From: Prevotella communis
GTDB taxonomy: Bacteria > Bacteroidota > Bacteroidia > Bacteroidales > Bacteroidaceae
Direction of reading: 5' to 3'
NCBI RefSeq assembly: GCF_022024115.1
Contig: NZ_CP091792.1
Coordinates: 1,984,001 to 2,048,000 of the forward strand
Length of the DNA stretch: 64,000 nucleotides
Shown here: positions 44,607 to 53,190 of the stretch, piece after piece
How positions within the stretch are numbered: the first letter of the stretch is position 1
Layout: every line of letters starts with the position of its first letter
Made by a program: the position numbers and the translations under genes
The notes under the pieces: model-generated
Database searches by the model: none
Seen by the model: only the letters and a program-made list of their open reading frames with translations
Told to the model about the DNA's origin: nothing

Positions 44607-45365
44607 TTAGAGTTTTAGTTTATAGCCTACGCCGAAATAATGCATATCAGGATCGGCATCCTCGGCATCCGAGTTTCGCATATCCTGGAAGCGATAGTAG
44701 AGGCCGAAAGAATGCTGTTTGGTGATTTTGATATCCGTGCCAACGGTATAGCGGATTTTCTCGATAGCCATACTGTTATAGAACTCCACATTAGCGTAGG
44801 GAGTGAACATAGCACGCTTCTGGTCCCATTCCACCTGCAGTCGGGTGCGGAGCTGATGCTTGCCTTTTGACTCACGGATATAATCACTATCCAGCGATTT
44901 CGTCTTCAGGGTTTCATCAATCTTCCAGCGTTCTACACTCTTCTCGGGGCGATAGGTATACTGCCAACGCTCACGAAGTGACACGCGAAGATTGCTCCAC
45001 ACTTTGTAGTCAGCCCCCAAAGAGGCATGAAAGCGATGACGCGGTCCCCAGTAGCTGGGACGCCATTTCGTCTTCGATGCCCCCTTCGTGATCTTCTCTC
45101 CGAAATGAGTATTCAGATAAGTATAGCCAGCGTCGGCCTTCAGCCACTTGGCCAACTTATAGTCGGCATTCAGCCCCACGCTCCAGCGGTCGGAGGTCTT
45201 GAAGTCATTACGACTACGGTAGTCGGCCTCCAAGCTGACACCCAACTGCTTATTGATTTTCTTCTCTACCTCCAGTCCTAGAATCATACCTGACTCACTC
45301 TGGGCATACAGCCGGGGCAGCGCTGCGACTACGGCCAGCAACAAAATAATCAGACGTTTCTCCAT
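44607..45365 (-). CDS. DUF2490 outer-membrane barrel protein
   Basis: 252 residues: Sec signal (LLAVVAALPRLYAQ), then alternating beta strands (GVSLEADYRSRNDF, FHASLGADYKVWSNLRVSLRERWQY) ending in YFGVGYKLKL, as in DUF2490 proteins. Predicted outer-membrane barrel. Its start overlaps the DUF4956 gene by 16 bp and it is 11 bp ahead of the beta-helix gene, so translation is coupled. In this setting it may anchor or export what the VTC/DUF4956 pair makes; that is inference. Confidence 0.8.
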   Translation of the reverse strand: MEKRLIILLLAVVAALPRLYAQSESGMILGLEVEKKINKQLGVSLEADYRSRNDFKTSDRWSVGLNADYKLAKWLKADAGYTYLNTHFGEKITKGASKTKWRPSYWGPRHRFHASLGADYKVWSNLRVSLRERWQYTYRPEKSVERWKIDETLKTKSLDSDYIRESKGKHQLRTRLQVEWDQKRAMFTPYANVEFYNSMAIEKIRYTVGTDIKITKQHSFGLYYRFQDMRNSDAEDADPDMHYFGVGYKLKL

Positions 45366-46021
45366 TGTGATTTTCTTACCGTGAATTGATTATCTACTTC
45401 ATTAGGCTTACTGTCGTAGGTGACGCGCAGCACCACAGAATCCTTGAGGAAATCGATACCGCCGACCTCTACCTTGATAATCTTAAGACCGGTACGTTCC
45501 TCCAGGTCAGCAATCAGCTTCTCCTTGTTTTCCGGCTTACAGAGTTCCGGGCGGTCATACTGAATGAGCTTATTACTCAATATCTTCAGACGGCGCTCAC
45601 ACATGCTGATAGCAACGAGTACGATGACATCGATGACACCCAACTTCAGGAAGTCTGCCAGGACATCAGGGGTCGACTCTACATCCACCATCGCATGAAC
45701 CACAGAGAGACATATGATAATAAAGAGGTAAGTCATCTCGCGCACAGGCATCGTGTCGGTACGATAACGCATGATACTGAAGATACCAAACAAGCCGAGA
45801 CCTACGCCCATTGTGGCCTTACCGCGATCCATACCCATCATGAAGTAAACCAGGAAGAAAATGGCCACGGAGATAAGCATGAACGTGAAATAGAAATCGC
45901 GACGACGTGACTTTTTGTAATACAGGCGGTCAATAATCACCCAGTTTACAAACATGCACACTACAAAACGCAGAAGTGCCAATCCGAAGTCACCTGAAAA
46001 GAAATTCAAAATGTAATCCAT
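45350..46021 (-). CDS. DUF4956 inner-membrane protein
   Basis: 223 residues with about four membrane helices in the first 130 residues (FGLALLRFVVCMFVNWVII, DFYFTFMLISVAIFFLVYFM, and two more) and a soluble C-terminal part (LSNKLIQYDRPELCKPENKE, IIKVEVGGIDFLKDSVVLRV). Matches DUF4956, which is very often encoded beside VTC-domain polymerases. Between the VTC gene (32 bp) and DUF2490 (overlap). Confidence 0.85.
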   Translation of the reverse strand: MDYILNFFSGDFGLALLRFVVCMFVNWVIIDRLYYKKSRRRDFYFTFMLISVAIFFLVYFMMGMDRGKATMGVGLGLFGIFSIMRYRTDTMPVREMTYLFIIICLSVVHAMVDVESTPDVLADFLKLGVIDVIVLVAISMCERRLKILSNKLIQYDRPELCKPENKEKLIADLEERTGLKIIKVEVGGIDFLKDSVVLRVTYDSKPNEVDNQFTVRKSQWRNV

Positions 46022-46053
46022 CGTTTTTTACCTTATTTTTACCTTATTTATTT

Positions 46054-46800
46054 TTATTCCTTATTTAATATAAGTTCCACATCCCTCAGTTTCTGCTTAA
46101 AGCGGTTGATGGGTAAATGGCTATTGGTCATAGCTGCTCCCATACAGTATTTGCTGAATCCATGTGGGTGTATGTGGAGCGTGCGCAACATCTCCAGCAC
46201 GGGCGAGAAAGCCATTCCGTCACGCTTCAGTTCTATAATGACCAGCGGTCCCATATCCTTGTTCGTGTGGGTCTGCACATTATTAAACTGTAACGCAGTA
46301 TCTATGGTAAGTCTTTCCGTCTTGGCTTTATTGACCAACGTAATCCTGCGGAAATAATTATGCATATGAGGTATCAGGGTATCTGCATCAAACCTGAGCG
46401 TCTTTGCCAGGAACTCACGCTTCTGCTGGTCGTCAAGGTTCATATCCTCCACCTCGATACGTTTCTTCTTCGTCCTACCGTGATTATTCTTGGTCTTCAC
46501 CTCCATGAACTGCAGATGACTGCTCACATAGGTACGGAAACGGATCTTCTGTCTGTTGGCATGACCATGCTGATGTTCCTTATACATATCATAGTCGCGC
46601 GTATCAAAATAGGTGGTATCATAAAGCATGTTGCGTTCACCATCTATTTCTTGCGCGTAATAGTCTCCCTGAGCCATCTCCAGCAACCGGATGAGCATAG
46701 GCATACTGGTCACGAATTTTGTATCCGTGCGATTCATCAGTTTCACACCGCTCATCTCATCAAGTGTGATGGGAGCAAAGGAATATAATAATTCTTCCAT
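46054..46800 (-). CDS. VTC-domain protein, candidate polyphosphate polymerase
   Basis: 248 residues from ATG 46800 (MEELLYSFAPITLDEM); a longer start would reach into the promoter. The VTC tunnel fold shows its basic strands: NRTDTKFV, ANRQKIRFRTY, FMEVKTKNNHGRTKKKR, LTIDTALQFN and VIIELKRDG. Yeast Vtc4 makes polyphosphate from ATP with this fold; bacterial versions lack the SPX domain, as here. Whether it makes polyphosphate or another polymer is not shown by sequence. Promoter TAATTTTG at 46830-46837. Confidence 0.85.
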   Translation of the reverse strand: MEELLYSFAPITLDEMSGVKLMNRTDTKFVTSMPMLIRLLEMAQGDYYAQEIDGERNMLYDTTYFDTRDYDMYKEHQHGHANRQKIRFRTYVSSHLQFMEVKTKNNHGRTKKKRIEVEDMNLDDQQKREFLAKTLRFDADTLIPHMHNYFRRITLVNKAKTERLTIDTALQFNNVQTHTNKDMGPLVIIELKRDGMAFSPVLEMLRTLHIHPHGFSKYCMGAAMTNSHLPINRFKQKLRDVELILNKE

Positions 46801-46829
46801 TAAAACGGCTTTAGTTATCGATTTGTTGG

Positions 46830-46837
46830 CAAAATTA
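46830..46837 (-). promoter_or_regulatory. -7 box TAATTTTG of the VTC operon
   Basis: Minus-strand consensus 30 bp ahead of the chosen ATG; supports the short start. Confidence 0.65.
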
Positions 46838-46972
46838 CACATTTCCCATAAACTGAGCAAATTTTTTCCACAAAAACAACAATTCAATCAGCAAAATGGC
46901 CCTAAAATTGTTAAAGGATGTTATCTCTAAAAAAATTCCTTCGAAATGTTTTTTTTATTCAAGAAAAAGTCA

Positions 46973-46980
46973 TACCTTTG
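46973..46980 (+). promoter_or_regulatory. -7 box TACCTTTG of the tRNA-Asp pair
   Basis: Perfect consensus, 30 bp ahead of the first tRNA. Confidence 0.7.
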
Positions 46981-47010
46981 CACCCGCAAAACAGCAAAGA
47001 GACCTACAAT

Positions 47011-47084
47011 GGTGCGTTAGTTCAGTAGGTTAGAATGCCTGCCTGTCACGCAGGAGGTCACGAGTTCGAATCTCGTACGCACCG
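47011..47084 (+). tRNA. tRNA-Asp (GTC), copy 1
   Basis: 74 nt; acceptor GGTGCGT pairs with ACGCACC, discriminator G, anticodon loop CTGTCAC with GTC, TTCGAAT T-loop. CCA is not encoded. Confidence 0.95.
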
Positions 47085-47123
47085 CTTCTCTAAAACTGGT
47101 GAGCAAAGCAAACATTACGGATT

Positions 47124-47197
47124 GGTGCGTTAGTTCAGTAGGTTAGAATGCCTGCCTGTCACGCAGGAGGTCACGAGTTCGAATCTCGTACGCACCG
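47124..47197 (+). tRNA. tRNA-Asp (GTC), copy 2
   Basis: Identical over all 74 nt to copy 1, 39 bp downstream in the same transcript. CCA is not encoded. Confidence 0.95.
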
Positions 47198-47209
47198 CAA
47201 AAAGAATAA

Positions 47210-47242
47210 GGCTCATTGATTTTCAGGAATCGATGGGCTTTT
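47210..47242 (+). terminator. hairpin with T-run after the tRNA pair
   Basis: GGCTCATTGATT paired with AATCGATGGGC (two G-U pairs), then CTTTT. It leaves just 32 bp before the next ATG, with no promoter box, so it may be a partial terminator. Confidence 0.6.
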
Positions 47243-47274
47243 AAATTATCAACCAAAAAGTAACAAGCAAGACT

Positions 47275-47931
47275 ATGATTAAGAAAACAATTCTTTTGAC
47301 AATGTTTGTAATGGCTGCACTCGTTTGTACAGCCCAACAGCGCACAACTCAGGCCACACTTTACAAACAATTCAAGCCATCGGTTATTACCTTAAAAACC
47401 GGTCGCACCATTAACCAGTCACATACCAACGTCTTCCTGAAGAATGGCTCACTCGTTTACCTGAATGGTGAATATACGATGGAAGCCAACATGGAGACCA
47501 TTGCCGCTGTGGAGTTTGATGACAGGAAGTTTATCAATATCAAAAACCAGCTGGCTTATATGGTGGACTCTGTAGGTTCAAACATCCTCTATCGTATAGA
47601 TTTGCTGGACCTGAATGCGTATAATCAGAATCTCCGCAACAACATCAACATCTCGAACATGGGATTTGAGAGTGGAGCTATCACCACTACATCCATGGAC
47701 CTGAACAGCGAGGACGACTATAAGCTCCCTATCTTCTCACACTACTACTTCTTTTATAACGGAGAGTTTGTGAAGGTGCACGAGCGCGATATCTCACGTG
47801 TCCTGCCAAAAGACAAGGACTTGAAACGCAAATACCGTACCATCATCGGTATGGACGACTTCAGCTGGAATAGCGACAACAGTCTTATGAAACTGTTGAA
47901 AGCCATTACCGTGAAGGAAGGAGAACAATAA
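47275..47931 (+). CDS. secreted protein of unknown function
   Basis: 218 residues: Sec signal (ILLTMFVMAALVCTAQ), then a soluble beta-rich domain (KPSVITLKTGRTINQSHTNV, VFLKNGSLVYLNGEYTMEAN). No family recognised. The passage SLVYLNGEYTMEANMETIAAVEFDDRKFI reads like a repeat of short beta hairpins of the kind seen in proteins that report on envelope settings, but this is only impression. First of three co-directional genes of unknown function (5-bp and 11-bp gaps). Confidence 0.7.
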   Translation: MIKKTILLTMFVMAALVCTAQQRTTQATLYKQFKPSVITLKTGRTINQSHTNVFLKNGSLVYLNGEYTMEANMETIAAVEFDDRKFINIKNQLAYMVDSVGSNILYRIDLLDLNAYNQNLRNNINISNMGFESGAITTTSMDLNSEDDYKLPIFSHYYFFYNGEFVKVHERDISRVLPKDKDLKRKYRTIIGMDDFSWNSDNSLMKLLKAITVKEGEQ

Positions 47932-47936
47932 AGGGG

Positions 47937-48344
47937 ATGCTTATGGGTAAGACAAATATCAAGGAGTATTATACCACAGCCGTTAAAGTAGCTGACCAGG
48001 TTTTGAAGGACCCTCAGAACAGCGTGAATGAGGTTCTGAAGAACCAGTTGGGCTACCATAACGGTATTAAGGGGTTTCTGACAGACCCTTGGAATATCAT
48101 CTGTCTTGCCAATCCTGTTTCATTGGGCGCGCGTGTACTCTATAGATATACGCAGACCAAGAAACGTCAGGCTCAGGAAGCTGAGATGATGAAACGTACA
48201 ATCATTGCCAAGCAGCAGGCTATCATCAAGAAGATGGAGGAGGAAAACCTCCAGAATGAGGAGCAGCGCAAGAATCTTCAGGAGACCATCGAGTTCCTCG
48301 AGGAGGCATTGAAACGTATTGAAGAGGGAAAGAAGGATAAGTAA
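47937..48344 (+). CDS. small protein with C-terminal coiled coil, unknown function
   Basis: 135 residues, ATG 47937 (ATG 47943 possible). The first 80 residues include GIKGFLTDPWNIICLANPVSLGARVLYRY, amphipathic and possibly membrane-associating; residues 84-135 are a charged coiled coil (KKMEEENLQNEEQRKNLQET). No signal peptide. Likely partner of the next gene, which also begins with a coiled coil. No family recognised. Confidence 0.7.
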   Translation: MLMGKTNIKEYYTTAVKVADQVLKDPQNSVNEVLKNQLGYHNGIKGFLTDPWNIICLANPVSLGARVLYRYTQTKKRQAQEAEMMKRTIIAKQQAIIKKMEEENLQNEEQRKNLQETIEFLEEALKRIEEGKKDK

Positions 48345-48355
48345 GGAACTGACGA

Positions 48356-49732
48356 ATGGCTGACAGGGAATATACAGATGACGAGAAGCGTACCCTTCGC
48401 GTGCTGAAGATGCAGGAGGGCGATTTGTCACGTCTGCAGGAACAGACGGACAGTCACACACAGCAACTCTCGCAGATGGACGACAGATTATCAGAACTGA
48501 AGCGTCGTGCATCAGCCATCGCACAGGAAGAAGGCATAGAACTGCCGGAAGAGCGTCATCTCACCACTACCCCAACCCATCAGAAAGAGAAGATGGCCGT
48601 TGACGCCATCCCTTCATGGCAGTCGATTGAGGAGCGTGCCGACGAGACAGGCATCCCCCACGATATCGTCATCGAGGATCTGCTCACAGGCAAGGAGATA
48701 ACCTATGCCCTGAGTGAAGTGAATCGCATCAACGAAGAGTTTGCCAGTCGTACTGGTCTCACGCGCAGCGACCTGACTTTCCTCGTCATTGCCACCAGCA
48801 TCCAGTCCGCCCGTTGGGCTATGACACCCAAGATTGCCGGACAACTGGGAAAATCAGGCCGGATTATTGCAGCCCTGTCTCCCTCGGCCATGGCGATGCT
48901 GGAGCAAAAGCCGGATACCAAGGAACTGACCCTCATAGACGAGACCAATCAGGAATTCATAGAGGAAGCCGGGGAGATCCACGAAGGACCTAAGTCCTGG
49001 GAGGAGATTCTGGAGCAACGCGACGAGATGCCCGACAAAGCTTTCGACAACGACTCCATGAACTGGCTCTTCGGCATTGTCAATAAGATAACGGGCACAC
49101 GTACTGGCAGCAATTTCACCTCTACAGATGCCGTTACGGGCGAGGATGTGAGCACGCCTGGCATGCTGGCAGAAGCATTACGCAATATCAAGGAAGATCC
49201 CAGACGACTCACCGCTGCCGTCTATTCGCAATATGCACAGGTGAAAGCAGCAGAAGGCGACCCTGTTGATGTGCTGAAACCCGTGACGGAAGCCCTTCAG
49301 CCCGGCATGGAGAGCGAACTGTTCCAGATGCAGGCCCAACAGCTGGCATCGATGACAGACCTGACGCTGATAGGCAGACAAGCTGCCTTCCCCCTGATGG
49401 TCAATATGGCTGTCAGTCTGCTTCACGGACTGCTGTATAACCCGGAGAAAGACGGGCCACGCGAGTTCTATGACGCCCGCACCCGCAAGATCCTGTTGCT
49501 GTCAAACCTCTTTGCGTCAGGCAGCAACCTCACGTTTACCATTGCCGCAGAACAATGGCAGAAACTGGATATCGGCGGACTCCTCGTCACAGGTGCACGA
49601 GCCGTTCAGGACCTTGCCTATCTGACAAATCTGGAGGACCACTTCATGAAACAGCAGATGGATAAAGTATACGAGAAGGAACTTCAGGATATCGACAGTC
49701 ACTTTAAAAACGAAATTATTAAAACACAATAA
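48356..49732 (+). CDS. large protein of unknown function with N-terminal coiled coil
   Basis: 458 residues, no signal peptide. Residues 8-60 are a coiled coil (SRLQEQTDSHTQQLSQMDDR). The middle has helical stretches (GLTRSDLTFLVIATSIQSAR, LLGTLL-like segments not truly membrane). Residues of about 330-430 contain hydrophobic helices (FPLMVNMAVSLLHGLLYNP, ILLLSNLFASGSNLTFTIAA) that could pack as a bundle or touch the membrane. No catalytic motif seen. It ends 9 bp before the MFS gene. Confidence 0.68.
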   Translation: MADREYTDDEKRTLRVLKMQEGDLSRLQEQTDSHTQQLSQMDDRLSELKRRASAIAQEEGIELPEERHLTTTPTHQKEKMAVDAIPSWQSIEERADETGIPHDIVIEDLLTGKEITYALSEVNRINEEFASRTGLTRSDLTFLVIATSIQSARWAMTPKIAGQLGKSGRIIAALSPSAMAMLEQKPDTKELTLIDETNQEFIEEAGEIHEGPKSWEEILEQRDEMPDKAFDNDSMNWLFGIVNKITGTRTGSNFTSTDAVTGEDVSTPGMLAEALRNIKEDPRRLTAAVYSQYAQVKAAEGDPVDVLKPVTEALQPGMESELFQMQAQQLASMTDLTLIGRQAAFPLMVNMAVSLLHGLLYNPEKDGPREFYDARTRKILLLSNLFASGSNLTFTIAAEQWQKLDIGGLLVTGARAVQDLAYLTNLEDHFMKQQMDKVYEKELQDIDSHFKNEIIKTQ

Positions 49733-49741
49733 TATTAAGAA

Positions 49742-51364
49742 ATGACACAAACAATTCAAAAAACTCTGCGTGACAGCGCCGCCATGCGCTGGACCGCCTT
49801 GCTGCTCCTGGCTCTCGCCATGTTCTGCAGCTACATCTTCATGGACATTCTCTCACCTATCAAGGACCTGATGCTCTCTGAGCGCGGATGGGACTCAAGC
49901 GCATTCGGAACCATGCAGGGCTCTGAGGTATTCCTCAATGTCTTTGCCTTCTTCCTGATTTTCGCAGGTATCATCCTCGACAAGATGGGCGTGCGTTTCA
50001 CCGCCGTTCTCTCTGCCGTAGTCATGCTGGTAGGTGCTGTCATCAAATGGTATGCCGTTACAGACGCATTCATTGGCACAGGTCTGGAAACATGGTTCAC
50101 CAATAACCTGAATTATATTCCCGTATTCGACGAACTGGGTGTTTCACCTTTCTACGAGGGTATGCCCGCTTCTGCTAAGTTCGCAGCCTGCGGTTTCATG
50201 ATTTTCGGTTGTGGCTGTGAGATGGCAGGTATCACCGTCAGCCGTGGTATCGTGAAGTGGTTCAAGGGTCGCGAGATGGCGCTGGCCATGGGTTCTGAGA
50301 TGGCCTTGGCCCGTCTGGGTGTTGCCACCTGTATGATTTTCTCACCCTTCTTTGCCCGTCTGGGTGGAAGCATCAGCGTGAGCCGTTCTGTGGCTTTCGG
50401 TGTTGTTCTGCTGTGTATCGCCCTCATCATGACCATCGTCTATTTCGTGATGGACAAGAAACTGGATGCCCAGACTGGTGAGGCTGAGGAGAAGGATGAT
50501 CCCTTCAAGGTTTCAGACCTCGGCCAGATCCTCACCTCAAGCGGTTTCTGGCTCGTTGCCCTGCTCTGCGTGCTCTACTACAGCGCTATCTTCCCATTCC
50601 AGAAGTACGCCGTCAACATGCTGCAATGCAACCTCACCCTTGAAGCTCCTGCAGCAGATACCTTCTGGGCACAGCCAGATGTGACCATCGTACAGTATAT
50701 CATCATGCTGCTCGTAGCAGGTTTCGGTTTTGCCAGCAACTTCCAGAAGCAGGCCAACCGCAAGTACATCCTCCTGGGACTCTCTATCCTGTCGCTCATC
50801 ACCTATTGCTATATGGGTTACATGCGCCAGTCGGCCGAGTCAATCTTCGCCGTGTTCCCCCTGCTGGCTGTGCTTATCACTCCTATCCTGGGCAGCTATG
50901 TTGACCATAAGGGTAAGGCAGCCTCAATGCTCGTTCTGGGCTCATTGCTGCTGATTGCCTGCCACCTCACCTTCGCCTTCATCCTGCCTATGTTCAATGG
51001 CAGCACCGTTGGCGGTGTCATCGTGGCCTATGCCACCATCCTCGTCCTGGGTTCATCATTCTCTCTGGTGCCCGCATCATTGTGGCCCAGCGTTCCCAAG
51101 CTTGTTGACGCAAAGATTATCGGTTCTGCCTACGCGCTGATTTTCTGGATTCAGAACATCGGTCTGTGGCTGTTCCCTCTGTTGATTGGTAAGGTGCTCG
51201 ACAAGACCAATCCTGGTGTTACAGACCCCACACAGTACGACTACACCTGGCCTCTCATCATGCTGGCCTCACTCGGTGTAGCAGCCTTGATTCTTGGTCT
51301 GCTGCTGAAAGTGGTTGACAAGAAGAAGGGCCTTGGACTCGAAGAACCAAACATCAAAGAATAG
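49742..51364 (+). CDS. MFS transporter
   Basis: 540 residues with 12 predicted membrane helices. The family A-motif-like loop is GIILDKMGVRFTAVLSAVVM (residues 76-95), and ILGSYVDHKGKAASMLVLGS repeats it in the second half. The two long loops (near 125-150 and 240-265, the latter DAQTGEAEEKDDPFK) are longer than usual. MFSD1-like bacterial relatives have this form. Substrate unknown. It ends the unknown-gene unit, with a strong terminator behind it. Confidence 0.88.
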   Translation: MTQTIQKTLRDSAAMRWTALLLLALAMFCSYIFMDILSPIKDLMLSERGWDSSAFGTMQGSEVFLNVFAFFLIFAGIILDKMGVRFTAVLSAVVMLVGAVIKWYAVTDAFIGTGLETWFTNNLNYIPVFDELGVSPFYEGMPASAKFAACGFMIFGCGCEMAGITVSRGIVKWFKGREMALAMGSEMALARLGVATCMIFSPFFARLGGSISVSRSVAFGVVLLCIALIMTIVYFVMDKKLDAQTGEAEEKDDPFKVSDLGQILTSSGFWLVALLCVLYYSAIFPFQKYAVNMLQCNLTLEAPAADTFWAQPDVTIVQYIIMLLVAGFGFASNFQKQANRKYILLGLSILSLITYCYMGYMRQSAESIFAVFPLLAVLITPILGSYVDHKGKAASMLVLGSLLLIACHLTFAFILPMFNGSTVGGVIVAYATILVLGSSFSLVPASLWPSVPKLVDAKIIGSAYALIFWIQNIGLWLFPLLIGKVLDKTNPGVTDPTQYDYTWPLIMLASLGVAALILGLLLKVVDKKKGLGLEEPNIKE

Positions 51365-51372
51365 TCTGTTCA

Positions 51373-51406
51373 GAATGGGGCTGTAACTTACAGCCCCATT
51401 CTTTTT
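51373..51406 (+). terminator. intrinsic terminator after the MFS gene
   Basis: GAATGGGGCTGT paired with ACAGCCCCATTC, 5-nt loop, then TTTTT: a perfect 12-bp stem. Confidence 0.92.
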
Positions 51407-51427
51407 ATCATAAAGACCTTAAACAGG

Positions 51428-52099
51428 ATGATGACAGTACAGGAAATCTTTTCACTCCGAATGACGGGACATATAGAGGAGGCTTACGAAGAAGCACGTA
51501 AGCTCTATGCCATCAACAAGGGAAGGCACGCCCTTTCGGCCATGTTCTGGACGGCTACCGATATCCTGAAGCTTCGCATCCAGGCAGGACGAACCGACGA
51601 AGCGCGGAAAATCCTTCTGGCCCTAGAGCGTCTTTTGACACACGTCGAGATACCAGAGCAACTGATGGAGAGGCAGTTTGTGAGCTGCAAGAAACTCCTT
51701 GAGAAGGCTTCCTCCCGCAAGCAGCTCTACGAGAAAGCTCCCAAACATATCCAGTTGGGTATCCGCGGAGAAGAAATAGCAGCAGCCTACCTGCGTGAGA
51801 AAGGCTATGTGATCCTGGAGCGCGACTGGCATTCCAGCCATCGTGACATAGACATCATCGCACAAGATAACGACTGTACGGTATTTGTAGAAGTAAAGGC
51901 CCGGCAAAACCGTCTGTTTGCCGAGCCTGAATCTGCTGTCAACTATCAGAAACTGAAGAATCTGAGCCTTGCCATCAACCACTACATCAAATACCGTCAG
52001 ATAGACAACCCCTGGCGTTTTGATGTCATCACCGTCGTAGGCGATTTAGGTTGCCAGGCACCCGAGATTCAACATATCCAGGATTTCCAACTGTTCTAA
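51428..52099 (+). CDS. DUF7017-like domain fused to UPF0102/YraN-type nuclease-like domain
   Basis: 223 residues. Residues 108-223 are UPF0102: LGIRGEEIAAAYLREKGY, HRDIDIIAQDNDCTVFVEVKAR (the D-E-x-K restriction-nuclease-like core). A free UPF0102 protein has about 120 residues; here residues 1-105 form a TPR-like helical domain (LRMTGHIEEAYEEARKLYAI, SAMFWTATDILKLRI) like DUF7017 proteins. Proposed role of UPF0102 is DNA processing, not proven. Convergent with the alcohol dehydrogenase gene. Confidence 0.85.
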   Translation: MMTVQEIFSLRMTGHIEEAYEEARKLYAINKGRHALSAMFWTATDILKLRIQAGRTDEARKILLALERLLTHVEIPEQLMERQFVSCKKLLEKASSRKQLYEKAPKHIQLGIRGEEIAAAYLREKGYVILERDWHSSHRDIDIIAQDNDCTVFVEVKARQNRLFAEPESAVNYQKLKNLSLAINHYIKYRQIDNPWRFDVITVVGDLGCQAPEIQHIQDFQLF

Positions 52100-52112
52100 T
52101 CCACGTTGATGA

Positions 52113-53132
52113 TTAGAATTCCACGAGGATTCTGAACACCTTGCCAGGGTTCTCACTCCACCAACGCATCGTCTCAAGTGCCTCCTCGGGCTTGATGACC
52201 TTGGTGATAAGGGCATCGACCGGACAGGTGCCACGCTCCAGATAACGGATAACGGCACGGAAGTCGGAAGGCTGCGCATTACGGGAGCCACGGATATCCA
52301 ACTCCTTCTGTACGAAGTATTTCGTCTGGAACGACACCTCAGACTTGGCATAGCCGATACAAGCCACACGACCCGTGAAAGCCACCTCATTGATAGCCAT
52401 CTGATAGGTAGGCACACTACCCACGGCCTCAATCACCACGTCAGGGCCAAACCCGTTTGTCATCTCCGACAGACGCTGGTGCGCATCCTCGGTCTTGGTA
52501 TTCAGCGTATAGGTTGCACCCATCTTCTTGGCCAGGGCCAACTTCTCATCATCGATATCGGCAGCGATAACGGTTGCACCACGCATCACACTGCGAACGA
52601 TGGCACCCATACCTACCATACCACAGCCAATCACCATCACCACGTCGATATCAGTAACCTGCGCACGACTCACGGCATGGAAGCCAACACTCATCGGCTC
52701 TACCAGGGCTGTCACCTTCGGCGTGAGCGAACCAGCAGGGATAATCTTCTCCCAAGGCAGGACGATATATTCCTTCATGGCACCATTACGCTGCACGCCC
52801 AGCGTCTCGTTGTACTGACAGGCGTTAACGCGTTGGTTGCGACAAGAAGCACACTTGCCACAGTTGGTATAAGGGTTACATGTCACCACCATGCCCGGTT
52901 TCAGCGTCTCGGGTACGCCAGCACCAACGGCCTCAATAACGGCACCTACCTCGTGACCGGGAATCACGGGATTGAGCGCCATCGTGTTGCGCCCCATGAA
53001 GGTATTGATATCTGAGCCACAGAAGCCTACATAACTGAGGCGAAGCAGCACTTCACCCTCGCCAGGCTGCGCTGGTTGTGGCAGCTCTACGATGTTTAAT
53101 TCTTGCGAATGCGTAATTTGAATTGCTTTCAT
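52113..53132 (-). CDS. zinc-binding sugar/alcohol dehydrogenase (MDR family)
   Basis: 339 residues. GroES-like part with catalytic zinc ligands (GFCGSDINTFMGRN, PVIPGHEVGAVIE) and the structural zinc loop NPYTNCGKCASCRNQRVNAC; Rossmann part VMVIGCGMVGMGAIV with ADIDDEKLALAKKMGATY. Relatives include galactitol-1-phosphate, L-threonine and L-gulonate 5-dehydrogenases. Neighbours (aldo/keto reductase and amidohydrolase) make a sugar-acid catabolic function likely. It is 58 bp after the amidohydrolase gene. Confidence 0.88.
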   Translation of the reverse strand: MKAIQITHSQELNIVELPQPAQPGEGEVLLRLSYVGFCGSDINTFMGRNTMALNPVIPGHEVGAVIEAVGAGVPETLKPGMVVTCNPYTNCGKCASCRNQRVNACQYNETLGVQRNGAMKEYIVLPWEKIIPAGSLTPKVTALVEPMSVGFHAVSRAQVTDIDVVMVIGCGMVGMGAIVRSVMRGATVIAADIDDEKLALAKKMGATYTLNTKTEDAHQRLSEMTNGFGPDVVIEAVGSVPTYQMAINEVAFTGRVACIGYAKSEVSFQTKYFVQKELDIRGSRNAQPSDFRAVIRYLERGTCPVDALITKVIKPEEALETMRWWSENPGKVFRILVEF

Positions 53133-53190
53133 TATACTACTGATTACTTATTAGCTTAACTCATTTAACTATTAATGATTCTCTTTCACC

